From NCBI RefSeq assembly GCF_016865425.1, contig NZ_AP023355.1, positions 3,346,198 to 3,410,197 on the forward strand: a DNA stretch of 64,000 bases, written 5' to 3'. This DNA is from Actinocatenispora thailandica. Lineage in GTDB: Bacteria > Actinomycetota > Actinomycetes > Mycobacteriales > Micromonosporaceae. Below the pieces are notes generated by a model. That model saw only the letters and a list, made by a program, of their open reading frames with translations, was not told the origin of the DNA and ran no database searches. Every line of letters begins with the position of its first letter. Positions within the stretch are counted from its first letter, which is position 1. Shown piece after piece: positions 40,217-49,733 of the stretch. The translations under genes and the position numbers were made by a program.

Positions 40217-41304
40217 TCGAGCAGCTCGGCGTAGACGGCTTCGACCTGGGCCACGGTGTCCGCCTCGGTCGGCCAGCGCGCGGCCTGATCTCGTGCCCGT
40301 GCGGCCAGCTCGGACCGGCGAGCCGGGTCGGCCAGCAGCGCCTCGACCGCACCGGCCAGCGCATCACCGTCGCCGGCCGGTACCAGCACGGCGGCGTCGC
40401 AGACCAAGCCCGGCACCCCGCCGACCGCCGTGCACACCAGCGGCCGACCGGCTGCCAGCGCCTCCTGGGCGAACAGCTGCCGGGCCTCCCAGCGGCTCGA
40501 CACCACCGCCAGATCACAGGCGGCGAGCAGGTCGGCCACGTCGTCCCGGTGGCCCAGCAGCGTGACCGGTGACCCGGTCGCGGCGATCCGGTCGGTCAGC
40601 GCGGCCCGTTCCGGCCCGTCACCGGCGATCACCAGCAGCGGCCGCGGCTCGACGCCGCGCCACCGGGCCGCGGCGTCGACGAGCAGGTCGTACCCCTTCT
40701 GCTGGTGCAGCCGACCGACCGACAGCACCAGCGGGCGGCCCACCGCACCGAGCTCGGCACGTACCTGGGCCGCGTCGCGCCGTGGCGGCGGGAGCGACGG
40801 CGCGGCCACCGGCGCCGGCCGGACGTCCCGGCCCCCCAGTCGCAGCACCCGGTCGACCAGATCGTCGGAGGCGCACAGGTGCACGGTGGCGGACCGCGCC
40901 AGCCGCCGCTCCAGTGCGGCGAGCAGCCGCTGGCGCGGGCCGGATCCGTTGTTCGGCAACAGGTTGTGCCAGGTCACCACCAGCGGCGCGGACCGCGGTC
41001 GGGCCAGCGCGGCGAGCAGCCCGGCCCGCATGCCGTGCGCGTGCACCACGTCCGCACCGCGCAGCCCGGCGGCGAGCGCCGCGAGCGCCGGAAGATCCCG
41101 GGCCGGATTCAGGCCCGCGGAGATCGGCACCGGGCGGAAGGCCGCGGCACCGAAGTCGAACCGCTCGGCCACCTCACGCGGCCCCAGCACCCGAACCGGA
41201 TGCCCGTCCCGGACCAGCGCGGCGGCCAGCGAACCGACATGCCGGCCGATGCCGCCGGTGCTGGTGGGCAGCACCAGCGCGACCCGATCCCGTACGTCTG
41301 CCAC
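40213..41304 (-). CDS. GT4-family glycosyltransferase
   Basis: A 363-residue GT-B enzyme. The N-terminal lobe starts VALVLPTSTGGIGRHVGSLA, with the acceptor-side DVVHAHGMRAGLLA. The C-terminal lobe has VLSVGRLHQQKGYDLLVDA, then GDGPERAAL, and the EX7E-like ARQLFAQEALAAGRPLV with a variant first position. It transfers a sugar from a nucleotide donor to an envelope acceptor. The GTG at 41304 follows GGGGAG. It lies between an MraY-like transferase and the phosphatase-like membrane protein, suggesting a shared cell-envelope glycan step. Confidence 0.88.
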
Positions 41305-41464
41305 GCTTCTCCCCACCGCGCGGTCCGGCGGCCGACCCGCACCCTGGGGCCCCTGGCCGCACGGGGCGTCGCGCGTCCCCGTCGCTGTCGCCTCCGCTGC
41401 GGGACACCGTGTCCCGCCGGTCGTTCCTAGCCTGACAGGTCGCTGCGACCCGGCGAACGCCGGG

Positions 41465-42412
41465 TTACGGGCGCGGCTCGGCCGATGCGGTGAACTGCGA
41501 GCGATCGACCGGTACCGCCGGAATGCGGCCCCAGCGGTCCACCGCTGCCAGCACCGGATGGGCCTCGATCACGGCGGTGAAACTGACCCTCTCGCTGGCC
41601 AGGGTCAGCCCGGCGATCCCGGCCAACAGGGCGATCCGGCCGGATCGCCCCAGCGTGCGGGTGGCGGCCAGCCCGAGCAGGGCGCCCAGCGCGTTCGCGC
41701 CGCCGTCGCCGAGCATCACCCGCTCGCGCAGGTCGTCGGGCAGCAGCGCGCCCGCGGCGCCGAGCGCGCCGGCGGCGAGCCCGCCGGCCCGGCCCGCGAC
41801 CAGCGGACCGCCTGCCAGCAGGCCGACCTTGACCGCCCGGCCCGGACGCAGATCGAACAGGTTCGCCAGGTTCGCCGCGCCGGCCAGCACGCCGGCCGAC
41901 ACCAACGTGTCGACCGGATGCACGCCGCGCCCCCGGTCGGCCAGGGCCGCAGCGGCGAGCGACGCCGCGCCGATCCCGCCGATCTTGACCAGTCCGCTGG
42001 TCACCCGGCCGGCCCGCAGGGCGGCCAGATGACCGCGGAACCCCTTGGCCTGCCGCTGATCCGGGCGCTGCCCCACCACGTCGTCGTACAGCCCGACCGC
42101 ACCGGCCGACAGCCCGACCGTCAGCGCGGCCGCCCGGGTGCCGCCGTCGCCCGCGCCGAGAGCCGCGGCGCCGGCGGCGGCCACCGCCAGCGCCGGGCCG
42201 GCCGCGAGGCTCACCGTCGTACCGCGATGGTTGACCCGCTCCAGCGCACCCGCGACCGGCGCCGAGCGCACCGCGCCGAGCACCGCCCGGGCCGCCACCG
42301 CACCAGCCCCGGCCACGGCCACCCGGCTCAGCACCCCGGCCAGCGCCCGTCCGGCCGACGAACCGCGCGCTGCACCGGCCGAGCCCGCTCGACGCACCGC
42401 ATCCGCCGCCAT
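41465..42412 (-). CDS. MraY/WecA-like sugar-phosphate transferase
   Basis: A 315-residue membrane protein, very rich in Ala/Gly. It retains the family marks in degenerate form: an Asp pair in GAVGLYDDVVG, NLANLFDLRPGRAVK, and VMLGDGGANALGALLG. Such enzymes move a sugar-1-phosphate onto polyprenyl phosphate. The usual number of helices (ten) is hard to count because of the alanine content. The ATG at 42412 shares its first base with the steB stop. The context with steAB and a GT4 enzyme points to envelope glycan assembly. Confidence 0.78.
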   Translation of the reverse strand: MAADAVRRAGSAGAARGSSAGRALAGVLSRVAVAGAGAVAARAVLGAVRSAPVAGALERVNHRGTTVSLAAGPALAVAAAGAAALGAGDGGTRAAALTVGLSAGAVGLYDDVVGQRPDQRQAKGFRGHLAALRAGRVTSGLVKIGGIGAASLAAAALADRGRGVHPVDTLVSAGVLAGAANLANLFDLRPGRAVKVGLLAGGPLVAGRAGGLAAGALGAAGALLPDDLRERVMLGDGGANALGALLGLAATRTLGRSGRIALLAGIAGLTLASERVSFTAVIEAHPVLAAVDRWGRIPAVPVDRSQFTASAEPRP

Positions 42413-43338
42413 CAGCCACTCGCCGGCAGCAGCTGGCTTGCGCCGTCGCCCAGCCCGTACTGCCCGACCGTGCCGGACAGCTGGGCGGACAACGCCAACA
42501 CCGTGGTGATCTGCCCCTGTACCAGGTTCAGCGTGTCCACTGTGGACACCGTTGCGGTCAGCTCGCTGTCGCCGCGCACCGCGCCGATCACGTTGCCCTG
42601 CCCGGAGGTACCCGGGCCGGCCAGGACCGCCTGCCCCGCCTTGGCGAACTGGCGCACCACGGTCACCGCGGACGCGTTGCGCTTCGCGGCGTCCGGATCG
42701 GTGGCGGGCGGCCCGGCCACCACCACGACCGCCTCCGCCGGCGTCTTCACCGCCTTGCCGACGATCAGGTTCTGCCCTGTCGCGTACGCGGTGAGCACCG
42801 TGGTGCGGGAGTCCTTCGACACCGTGTCGTGCCGCTTCATCAGCACCGCCGCGAGCAACGCCGAGGACGACTCGACACCGTCGGCGTTGTTCGGCAGCGT
42901 GGTGTGGATGTCCACCGGCAGCTTCGCCGAGGCCAGGTCGTTCAAGGCGTCGTTGTTCTTCGGATCGGTGAACGTGTTGGTCAGCCGCACCTCGCCGGCC
43001 AGCGACGCCCCGGCGTAGCCGAGCATCTGCTCGGTCCCGCTGACCGCCTTGTCGTCGGCCCCGGGCAGCGCGAGCACCAGCACCGACCGCTTGGTCAGCG
43101 TGCCGGCGAGGATCCGCGGCGCCAGCTGCCGGTCGAAGTCCTCCTTCTTGTTCGCCTCGCTGGTCAGGTGCTGCACCTGGCCGCGGTACTGCTCGTTGGA
43201 CTTGCGCAGCTCACCGACCTGGTCGTTCAGGTTGTCGGTGAGCGTGCCGTTGAGCGCCGCGGTGCCGAGCACCAGGCCGACGGCGAGAGCGAGGAAGACC
43301 GCCGTCAACGTGACGACGTGATAGCGAAAGTTGATCAC
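42412..43338 (-). CDS. steB: SteB/MctB-family envelope protein
   Basis: A 308-residue protein. One N-terminal membrane helix (VVTLTAVFLALAVGLVLGTA) is followed by a coiled coil (DQVGELRKSNEQYRGQVQHL) and a globular extracytoplasmic domain. The M. tuberculosis homologue is known as MctB (Rv1698, copper export), and the Corynebacterium one as SteB, which works with SteA in cell separation. The GTG at 43338 overlaps the steA stop. Gene order steA-steB is conserved, and the complex is likely formed during translation. Confidence 0.9.
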   Translation of the reverse strand: MINFRYHVVTLTAVFLALAVGLVLGTAALNGTLTDNLNDQVGELRKSNEQYRGQVQHLTSEANKKEDFDRQLAPRILAGTLTKRSVLVLALPGADDKAVSGTEQMLGYAGASLAGEVRLTNTFTDPKNNDALNDLASAKLPVDIHTTLPNNADGVESSSALLAAVLMKRHDTVSKDSRTTVLTAYATGQNLIVGKAVKTPAEAVVVVAGPPATDPDAAKRNASAVTVVRQFAKAGQAVLAGPGTSGQGNVIGAVRGDSELTATVSTVDTLNLVQGQITTVLALSAQLSGTVGQYGLGDGASQLLPASG

Positions 43339-44516
43339 GAGAACAGCCTCTGCACATGGAACAGCAAGTTGTCCCACCACTCGGCGAGGACCTGAAGATA
43401 GGAGCGACTGATGGTGGACACCGCGACCGCGGCGGCCAGCGCCGCGATCGCGGCGAGCACCAGCAACAGCAGCGACGACGTGGACACGCCCTGGCGGTAC
43501 AGCCGGGACACGCCCTTCGCGTCGACCAGCTTGCCGCCCACCTTGAGCCGGGTCAGGAACGTGGAGGCCATCCCGCCGCGGCCCTTGTCCAGAAACTCCA
43601 CCAGCGTCGCGTGCGTGCCGACCGCGACGATCAGCGTGGATCCCTTCTCGTCGGCCAGCAGCATCGCGAGGTCCTCGCTGGTCGCGGCGGCCGGGAACAC
43701 CACCGCCGGGACGTCCAGCGCCTCGACCCGGGCCAGGCCCGGCGCCCGCCCGTCCGCGTACGCGTGGACGACGACCTCGGCACCGCACCGCAGCACGTCG
43801 TCGGACACCGAATCCATGTCCCCGACGATCATGTCCGGCGTGTATCCCGCCTCCACCAACGCGTCCGCGCCACCATCCACCCCGATGAGCACCGGTTTGA
43901 ACTCGCGGATGTACGGCCGCAGCACTTCCAGGTCGGCCTTGTAGTCGTAGCCACGCACCACGATCAGGCAGTGCCGGCCTGCCAGGTCGGTCGCCACATC
44001 GGGCACCCCGACCCCGTCGAGCAACAGATCACGCTCGCGCTTGAGGTACTCCATCGTGTTGCCGGCGAACGCCTCGAGCTGCGCCGACAACCCCTGCCGC
44101 GCGTCGGCCATCGCCGCGGCCACCGTCTCGGCATCCAGCCGGGCGCCGGTGGCGACCTTCTGCTCGCCGAGGAACACCGTGCCGCCGTCGATGCGGACGG
44201 TGGCGCCTTCCCGCACCTTCTGGAAGACATCCTCGCCGACATCGTCGATGACCGGAATGCCGGCCTTGACCAGCACCTCCGGGCCGAGATTGGGGTAACG
44301 ACCGGAAATCGACGGCTTCGCGTTGACCACCGCGGACACGCCGCAGCTCACCAACGAGTCCGCCGCGACCCGATCCAGGTCGAGGTGATCGATCACGGCG
44401 ACGTCACCGGGTCGCAGCCGACCCGTCAGCCGTTTCGTGCGCCGATCGAGTCGCGCCGGTCCGCTGACCGCGCCTGCTTCTGCCGTCCGAGCCCGACGGA
44501 GGGTAGGTAGCCGCAT
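43335..44516 (-). CDS. steA: SteA, cell-separation protein with pyrophosphokinase-like domain
   Basis: A 393-residue protein. The N-terminal region (RLTGRLRPGDVAVIDHLDLD, SGRYPNLGPEVL) is the conserved SteA domain. The middle has a thiamine-pyrophosphokinase-like fold with VLIGVDGGADAL and MIVGDMDSVSDD. A membrane helix lies near residues 350-372, and a short tail ends WWDNLLFHVQRLF. In Corynebacterium SteA-SteB regulate the hydrolase that splits daughter cells. The ATG at 44516 is the likely start. It follows recN by 126 bp with no strong promoter recognised. Confidence 0.92.
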   Translation of the reverse strand: MRLPTLRRARTAEAGAVSGPARLDRRTKRLTGRLRPGDVAVIDHLDLDRVAADSLVSCGVSAVVNAKPSISGRYPNLGPEVLVKAGIPVIDDVGEDVFQKVREGATVRIDGGTVFLGEQKVATGARLDAETVAAAMADARQGLSAQLEAFAGNTMEYLKRERDLLLDGVGVPDVATDLAGRHCLIVVRGYDYKADLEVLRPYIREFKPVLIGVDGGADALVEAGYTPDMIVGDMDSVSDDVLRCGAEVVVHAYADGRAPGLARVEALDVPAVVFPAAATSEDLAMLLADEKGSTLIVAVGTHATLVEFLDKGRGGMASTFLTRLKVGGKLVDAKGVSRLYRQGVSTSSLLLLVLAAIAALAAAVAVSTISRSYLQVLAEWWDNLLFHVQRLFS

Positions 44517-44642
44517 CGCTACCAATCTTGACACTCAGGGCTCGACAACCCCGACCGCGACATGCATGCAAATCTATCAGCGTCGGCCCGTCCGATCCGG
44601 CCAGTCACCTCGAAACCGCCCGGAGGTAACGAACCGCCGGCC

Positions 44643-46405
44643 TCACCGGCGCCGACCCCGGCCGGACCGGGCCATCGCCAGCAGCTCCTCGGCGTGCGCG
44701 ACCCCGAGATCCGAGTTCGGCAGCCCGGCGAGCATCCGGGCCAGCTCCCGGGCCCGCTCGCTGTCCTCCACCACCCGAACCCCGGAGGTGGTGACCGAAC
44801 CGCTGGAGCCCTTCTGCACCACCAGGTGACGGTCGGCGAACGCGGCGACCTGCGGGAGGTGGGTGACCACCAGCACCTGGTGCCGCCGGGCGAGCATCGC
44901 CAGCCGGCGACCGATCTCCACCGCCGCCTCGCCGCCGACGCCCGCGTCGACCTCGTCGAACACCAGCGTCGGTGGGCCACCCGCGCCGGCGAACACCACC
45001 TCGACGGCGAGCATCACCCGGGACAGCTCGCCGCCCGAGGCACCCCGCTGCACCGGCAGCGCGGGCGCACCGGGGTGCGGAACCAGCTGCAGCTCCATCT
45101 CGTCCGCACCGTCCGGGCCGGCACCGGCCGGGGCGCCGTCCACCGTGGCGGTCGGCTGACCCGTCGCCACCGGCCGGGCCAGCACCCGCGCCACCACCTG
45201 CGCGTGCGGCATCGCGAGGCCGGTCAGCTCGCCGCTCACCGCCACCCCGAAGCGCTGCGCCGCCTCCCGGCGGGACGCCGCCAGCCGGCCCGCGAGCTCT
45301 GCAACCTCGTCGGCCAACCGGTCCCGCTCGGACTCCAGCGCGGCGAGCGTCTCGTCGGACGAGTCCAGCTCGGCGAGCTGGCGCTGCGCGTCGTCGGCCC
45401 AGCCGAGCACCCCGTCCACGTCCTCGGCGTACTTGCGGGTCAGCGCGCGCAACGCGGCCCGCCGCTCGTGCACCTGCGCCAGCCGCGCCGGATCCGCGTC
45501 CAGATCCGCCGCGTAGCTCGCCAGCTCGCCGGCCACATCGGACACCAGCCTGGCCGCCTGCTCGATCCGGCCGGACAGCTCACCCAGTGCCTCGTCCACC
45601 TCCGCCTGCGCGGCCAGCTCGTGCCGGGCCGCGCCGAGCAACGTGGACGCATCGGTGCCGGCGGTAGGGTCGTCGGCGTCACCGGCCAGCGCCTGCTGCG
45701 CCGCCGCGACCGCGGCCCGCAAGCCCTCGGTGTGCTCCAACCGCTGCGCCAGAGCGCGCAACTCGACATCCTCGCCCGGCTGCGGATCGACCTGGCCGAT
45801 CTCGGCCAGGCCCAACCGAAGCAGGTCGGCGCGCTGGTTGCGTTCCCGGGCGTTCGCCCGGCGCTCGGCCAGCTCCGTGTCGTGCTGCCGCCAGGCGGCG
45901 AACACCTCGCGGTAGCGCGCGAGCAGCTTCTCGTGGTCGGCGCCGGCATAGCGGTCCAGGGTGGCCAGCTGTTCGGCCGGCTGCAACAGCCGCATCTGGT
46001 CGGACTGGCCATGCACCGCGAGCACCCGGGCGCCGATGTCGGCCAGCACACCGACCGGCACGGACCGCCCGCCGACGTGCGCCCGGGACCGCCCTCGGCG
46101 CTCACCGACCGGGCGAGCAGCACCGATCCGTCCTCGTCCGGCTCCGCGCCGGCCTCGCTGACCCGCGCCGCGACCGCCTTCGCCACCCGGCCGGAACAGC
46201 GCAGCCGCCCCTCGATCACCGCCCGCCCCGGATCGGCTCGGACCCGGCCGGCGTCGGCCCGGCCACCGAACAGCAGACCGAGGCCGGCCACCACCATCGT
46301 CTTGCCGGCACCGGTCTCGCCGGTGATCACGGTGAGACCGGAGTCCAGCGGCAGCGTCGCGTCGTCGATGACGCCCAACCCGGTGATGCGCAGCTCCTCC
46401 AGCAC
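44643..46405 (-). pseudogene. recN: DNA repair ATPase RecN, interrupted by a frameshift
   Basis: The N-terminus (VLEELRITGLGVIDDATLPL, then Walker A GETGAGKT) starts at a GTG at 46405 and reads to LLARSVSAEG. The sequence then continues in another frame as GRSRAHVGGRSVPVGVLADI, HGQSDQMRLL and so on to Walker B VFDEVDAGVGGEAAVEIGRR and the stop at 44643. One base is missing near 46090-46092: GGGCGG where GGGCCGG would restore the frame. Both parts are otherwise well conserved, and the coiled-coil middle is intact. RecN aids double-strand-break repair. Either the gene is freshly broken or the base is a sequencing or assembly error. Confidence 0.88.
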
Positions 46406-46476
46406 ACGACGACCATAGCCGCACCCGGCGACAGTCCGGTCGGTCGGTGAGCACCTCGCCGTGGCTAGCCGGGCGG

Positions 46477-47364
46477 TCAGCGCTGCGGCGCACCCCGCCA
46501 GCCATCCACCGGCAGGGCGAACTTCTTCACCAACCGATCGGTGAACGGCTGCGGCTGCAACCGCACCACCCGAACCGGCTCGGCGCCGCGCCGGACCACC
46601 ACCTGGCTGCCCGGATCCAGCTCGAACATCCGCCGACCGTCGCAGTTGAGCAGCGCGAACGTGGTGTACGGCTCGACCGTGACCGACAGCGTCGAGGTCG
46701 GCGCCGCCACCAGTGGCTTGCTGAACAGCGCGTGCGCGCTCACCGGTACCAGCAGCAGCGCCTCCACCCCCGGCCAGACGACCGGGCCACCGGCGGAGAA
46801 CGCGTACGCCGTCGAGCCGGTCGGGGTCGCACACACCACACCGTCGCAGCCGTACCGGGACAGCGGGCGGCCGTCGACCTCCACCAGCACCTCGAGCATC
46901 CGTTCCCGGCTGCCCTTCTCCACGCTGGCCTCGTTCAGCGCCCAGGAACGCGCCACCACCTCGCCGTCCCGGATCACCTCCACGTCCAGCGTCAGCCGCT
47001 CCTCCACCTGGTACGAGCCACGGCACACGTCGCGGACCGCGGCGTCCAGGTCGTCGAACTCCGCCTCGGCGAGGAACCCGACCCGGCCCAGGTTGATGCC
47101 CAGCAGCGGCGCCCGCACCGGACGGGCCAGCTCCGCGGCGCGCAGCAGGGTGCCGTCACCGCCCAGCGCGAACACGATCTCCACCCCGTCCGCGGCCTCC
47201 TCGGCCCCTACCGGTACCAGCCCGGGCACGCCCAGGTCGCCGGCCTCGTCGGCGAGCACCCGGACCCGGAACCCGGCGCGCAGCAGGTCCTGCGCGACCG
47301 TCTGGGCATGCCCGGTACTCGCCCGCCGACCGGTGTGGGTGATCAGCAACGCTTCTCGGCTCAC
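46477..47364 (-). CDS. nadK: NAD kinase
   Basis: A 295-residue enzyme phosphorylating NAD to NADP. The GGDGT motif is in VFALGGDGTLLRAAEL, followed by GINLGRVGFLAE, ALNEASVEK and the TPTGSTAYAFSAGGP segment that shapes the active site. Length and domain order are normal. The GTG at 47364 has GGGGGAG upstream and overlaps the tlyA stop. It is in the standard tlyA-nadK-recN order. Confidence 0.97.
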   Translation of the reverse strand: MSREALLITHTGRRASTGHAQTVAQDLLRAGFRVRVLADEAGDLGVPGLVPVGAEEAADGVEIVFALGGDGTLLRAAELARPVRAPLLGINLGRVGFLAEAEFDDLDAAVRDVCRGSYQVEERLTLDVEVIRDGEVVARSWALNEASVEKGSRERMLEVLVEVDGRPLSRYGCDGVVCATPTGSTAYAFSAGGPVVWPGVEALLLVPVSAHALFSKPLVAAPTSTLSVTVEPYTTFALLNCDGRRMFELDPGSQVVVRRGAEPVRVVRLQPQPFTDRLVKKFALPVDGWRGAPQR

Positions 47365-48182
47365 CGGCGCTCCCCCTCGGCCTGCGGCGGCCTCGCGCCA
47401 GCCGCGGCGTACACCTGGGCGGGATCGACGCGCGCCGCACCGCGCCGCAGCCACAGGAAGAACTCCACGTTCCCGGACGGCCCCGGCAACGGGCTCGGCG
47501 TCACCCCGGCCACCCCCAGCCCCAGCTCACCCGCCGCCGAGGCAACCGCGAGCACCGCCTCGGCGCGCTGCGCCTCGTCCCGCACCACGCCACCCGCGCC
47601 GACCCGGTCCTTGCCGACCTCGAACTGCGGCTTCACCATCGGCACCAGGTCGCCATCCGGCTCCAGGCAGGCCACCAGCGCGGGCAGCACCAGCCGCAAC
47701 GAGATGAACGACAGGTCCGCGACGCACAGCTGCGCCGCGCCACCGATCGTCTCCGGCGTCAGGGTGCGCACGTTCGTGCGCTCGTGCACGGCGACCCGCT
47801 CGTCGGTGCGCAGCGACCAGGCCAGTTGCCCGTACCCGACGTCGACCGCGACCACCTCGCGGGCCCCGTTGCGCAACAGCACGTCGGTGAACCCGCCGGT
47901 GGACGCCCCCGCGTCCAGACAGCGCCGGTCCTCGACGGTCAGCCCCTCGGGGGCGAACGCGGCCAGCGCGCCGAGCAGCTTGGTCGCGCCGCGCGACACG
48001 TAGTGTGGTCCCGCATCGGTCACCCGGATCGCGATCGCCGGATCGACCGCCGTGGCCGCCTTGCGCGCCACCACCCCGGCGACCTCCACCAACCCCGCGC
48101 CGACCAGCTCGCCCGCCTGCTCCCGGGACCGGGCCAGGCCACGGCGGACCAGCTCGGCGTCCAGCCGTACCCTACGCGCCAT
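47361..48182 (-). CDS. tlyA: rRNA 2'-O-methyltransferase TlyA
   Basis: A 273-residue protein. An S4 domain (RLDAELVRRGLARSREQAGE) is followed by a Rossmann methyltransferase domain: the SAM loop LDAGASTGGFTDVLL, then VVAVDVGYGQLAW, VADLSFISL and MVKPQFEVGKD. It 2'-O-methylates cytidines in 16S and 23S rRNA, and its loss gives capreomycin resistance in mycobacteria. The ATG at 48182 is the start. It overlaps nadK by 4 bases. Confidence 0.96.
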   Translation of the reverse strand: MARRVRLDAELVRRGLARSREQAGELVGAGLVEVAGVVARKAATAVDPAIAIRVTDAGPHYVSRGATKLLGALAAFAPEGLTVEDRRCLDAGASTGGFTDVLLRNGAREVVAVDVGYGQLAWSLRTDERVAVHERTNVRTLTPETIGGAAQLCVADLSFISLRLVLPALVACLEPDGDLVPMVKPQFEVGKDRVGAGGVVRDEAQRAEAVLAVASAAGELGLGVAGVTPSPLPGPSGNVEFFLWLRRGAARVDPAQVYAAAGARPPQAEGERR

Positions 48183-48206
48183 GCCGGGCCGCTCCCGCGA
48201 CGCCGA

Positions 48207-48587
48207 TCATGCGTCGTCCACCGCGGCCAGCACGTCCTGCAGCGACCGGTGCACCTGCTCGTACCCGGCCACCTGGTCGCCGGTCGGCCGCCCCGCCAGC
48301 TCCTCCAGTACGGCCAGCGCCTCGTCGACCCGCGGTTCCCCGGTCGGTTCCAGGCCCCCGACCGCCGCCCGCAGCGGCGCACCGGGGTCCGCCGGTTCCG
48401 GGTGCGTCTCCTCCTGCGCCGGCGAACCGGTCGCGGACACCGGCGCCTGCTCTGGCCCGTTCTCGGCTGGTGATCCGTGGTCGGTCGCCGAGCCCGGCGT
48501 ACCGCTCGCCGGCCGGCTCGCGGTCGGACCGGCGCCGAACAGGTGCGGCCCGGGCCGCGGCGCCGCCGGCTGTGCTTCCTCTGTCAT
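48207..48587 (-). CDS. Small acidic protein of unknown function
   Basis: A 126-residue protein. Residues 1-75 are Pro/Ala/Gly/Glu-rich and probably disordered. Residues 78-126 form a compact part (LRAAVGGLEPTGEPRVDEAL, YEQVHRSLQDVLAAVDDA) that looks like two helices. Small proteins with this C-terminal end precede tlyA in many actinobacteria, and none has a known role that I can name. It starts 7 bases after the phasin-like gene and ends 24 bases before tlyA, so it is in the same operon. Confidence 0.75.
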   Translation of the reverse strand: MTEEAQPAAPRPGPHLFGAGPTASRPASGTPGSATDHGSPAENGPEQAPVSATGSPAQEETHPEPADPGAPLRAAVGGLEPTGEPRVDEALAVLEELAGRPTGDQVAGYEQVHRSLQDVLAAVDDA

Positions 48588-48593
48588 TCGCGC

Positions 48594-49166
48594 TCACTCA
48601 CCGGTTCCGGCCGCGGACCCGGCCGCCCGCGCCGTCGCTGTCTTCGTCCCGGCCTTCTTCGCGGCCGACTTCGTCGCCGTCGCCTTCTTGGCCGTCTCCT
48701 TGTTGGCCGCGGTCTTCTTCGCCGCGGTCTTCTTCGCGGCGGCCTTCTTCGCCGGAGCCTTCTTGGCGGCCGCCTTCTTCGCAGCCGCCTTCTTCCCGGC
48801 CGACTTGGTCCCGGCCGCCTTCGTCGCCGCACCCGAGCCGGCGGCGGACGATGTCCCGGCCGACTCGGTCTCGGCCAGGCGGCGCTCCAACTCGTCGATC
48901 CGAGACTGCATCTCGGTGAGCCGGTCGGCGTTGACCAGGCCGACCGCGCGCAGCGCCTTGTCCAGCTCGCTACGCACCAGCTTCGCGACCGCCTCCCGGT
49001 TCGCCACGCTGGTCTCGACCAGTTCCTCGGTCATCGAACGCAGCTGGTCGACGCTCGCGCCGCTCTGCGCGGCGAGCGTGTCGATGGCCTGCTTCGCCCG
49101 CTTCCGCGGTTTCTCGGTCAACCCCAGAGCCAGTTCCAGGTAGGTGCGCCAGGCGTCCTGCTGCAT
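48594..49166 (-). CDS. Phasin-like protein with Lys/Ala histone-like tail
   Basis: A 190-residue protein. Residues 1-105 are helical and phasin-like (AWRTYLELALGLTEKPRKRA, coiled-coil MQSRIDELERRLAE). From about 110 to 180 the sequence is Lys/Ala repeats (KKAAAKKAAAKKAP and variants), like the tail of bacterial histone H1-like proteins. It may bind DNA or polyhydroxyalkanoate granules; the tail favours nucleic acid. The ATG at 49166 follows AAGGGGG. It leads the operon running into tlyA. Confidence 0.82.
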   Translation of the reverse strand: MQQDAWRTYLELALGLTEKPRKRAKQAIDTLAAQSGASVDQLRSMTEELVETSVANREAVAKLVRSELDKALRAVGLVNADRLTEMQSRIDELERRLAETESAGTSSAAGSGAATKAAGTKSAGKKAAAKKAAAKKAPAKKAAAKKTAAKKTAANKETAKKATATKSAAKKAGTKTATARAAGSAAGTGE

Positions 49167-49285
49167 GTGTGCCCCCTTGAGTACAGGCAACGGATCCCGC
49201 ACGTACGCCCTGAACGCTACCGGGCGATCACCCGGCGCCGTGCGGTACCGTGCCGTTCGAGCGGCGGATCCCCATCGGAGGTGCC

Positions 49286-49624
49286 ATGGCCACGGTCGAA
49301 GAGTGCCGGCAGGCGCTCGACACGCTGTCGGAACGGATGACAGCGCACGCCGCGGAGCTGACCTCCAAGGTCAATCTCGACCGGCGAATGGTGCTGCGGC
49401 TGCGCGACCTCGGGGTGTCGTTCCAGGGCCGGATGAACGAGGGTGCGATCACCGAGATCGAGCCGGGCGACGACCCGAACGCGCGCATTCAGATCGAGCT
49501 GACCAGCGACGATCTGGTGGCGATGGTGGACGGGCGGCTCGACTTCGCCCGTTCCTGGGCGGCCGGCCGGGTCTCGGTGAAGGCGAACGTGCTGGATCTG
49601 CTGAAACTTCGCAAACTGCTCTGA
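49286..49624 (+). CDS. SCP2-domain (sterol carrier-like) protein
   Basis: A 112-residue protein. It opens with a helix (TVEECRQALDTLSERM), has strands VVLRLRDLGVSFQGR-like, and contains IQIELTSDDLVAMVDGRLDF, which is the SCP2 pattern of lipid-binding proteins. The C-terminal VKANVLDLLKLRKLL helix closes the cavity. The ATG at 49286 has GGAGG upstream. It is the only plus-strand gene between the phasin-like and HAD genes and is divergent from the former by 119 bp. A lipid or acyl carrier role is likely; the ligand is unknown. Confidence 0.85.
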   Translation: MATVEECRQALDTLSERMTAHAAELTSKVNLDRRMVLRLRDLGVSFQGRMNEGAITEIEPGDDPNARIQIELTSDDLVAMVDGRLDFARSWAAGRVSVKANVLDLLKLRKLL

Positions 49625-49733
49625 CCGGCCGGTCGCACCAGGTTGGTGTCCGCGATGGCCGGCTCGCCACCGGCCGGTGCGCCACCCGTCGGCAGGCACG
49701 CCGCTCGATCCGGCCGAGCCCGGCTCGCACCGG

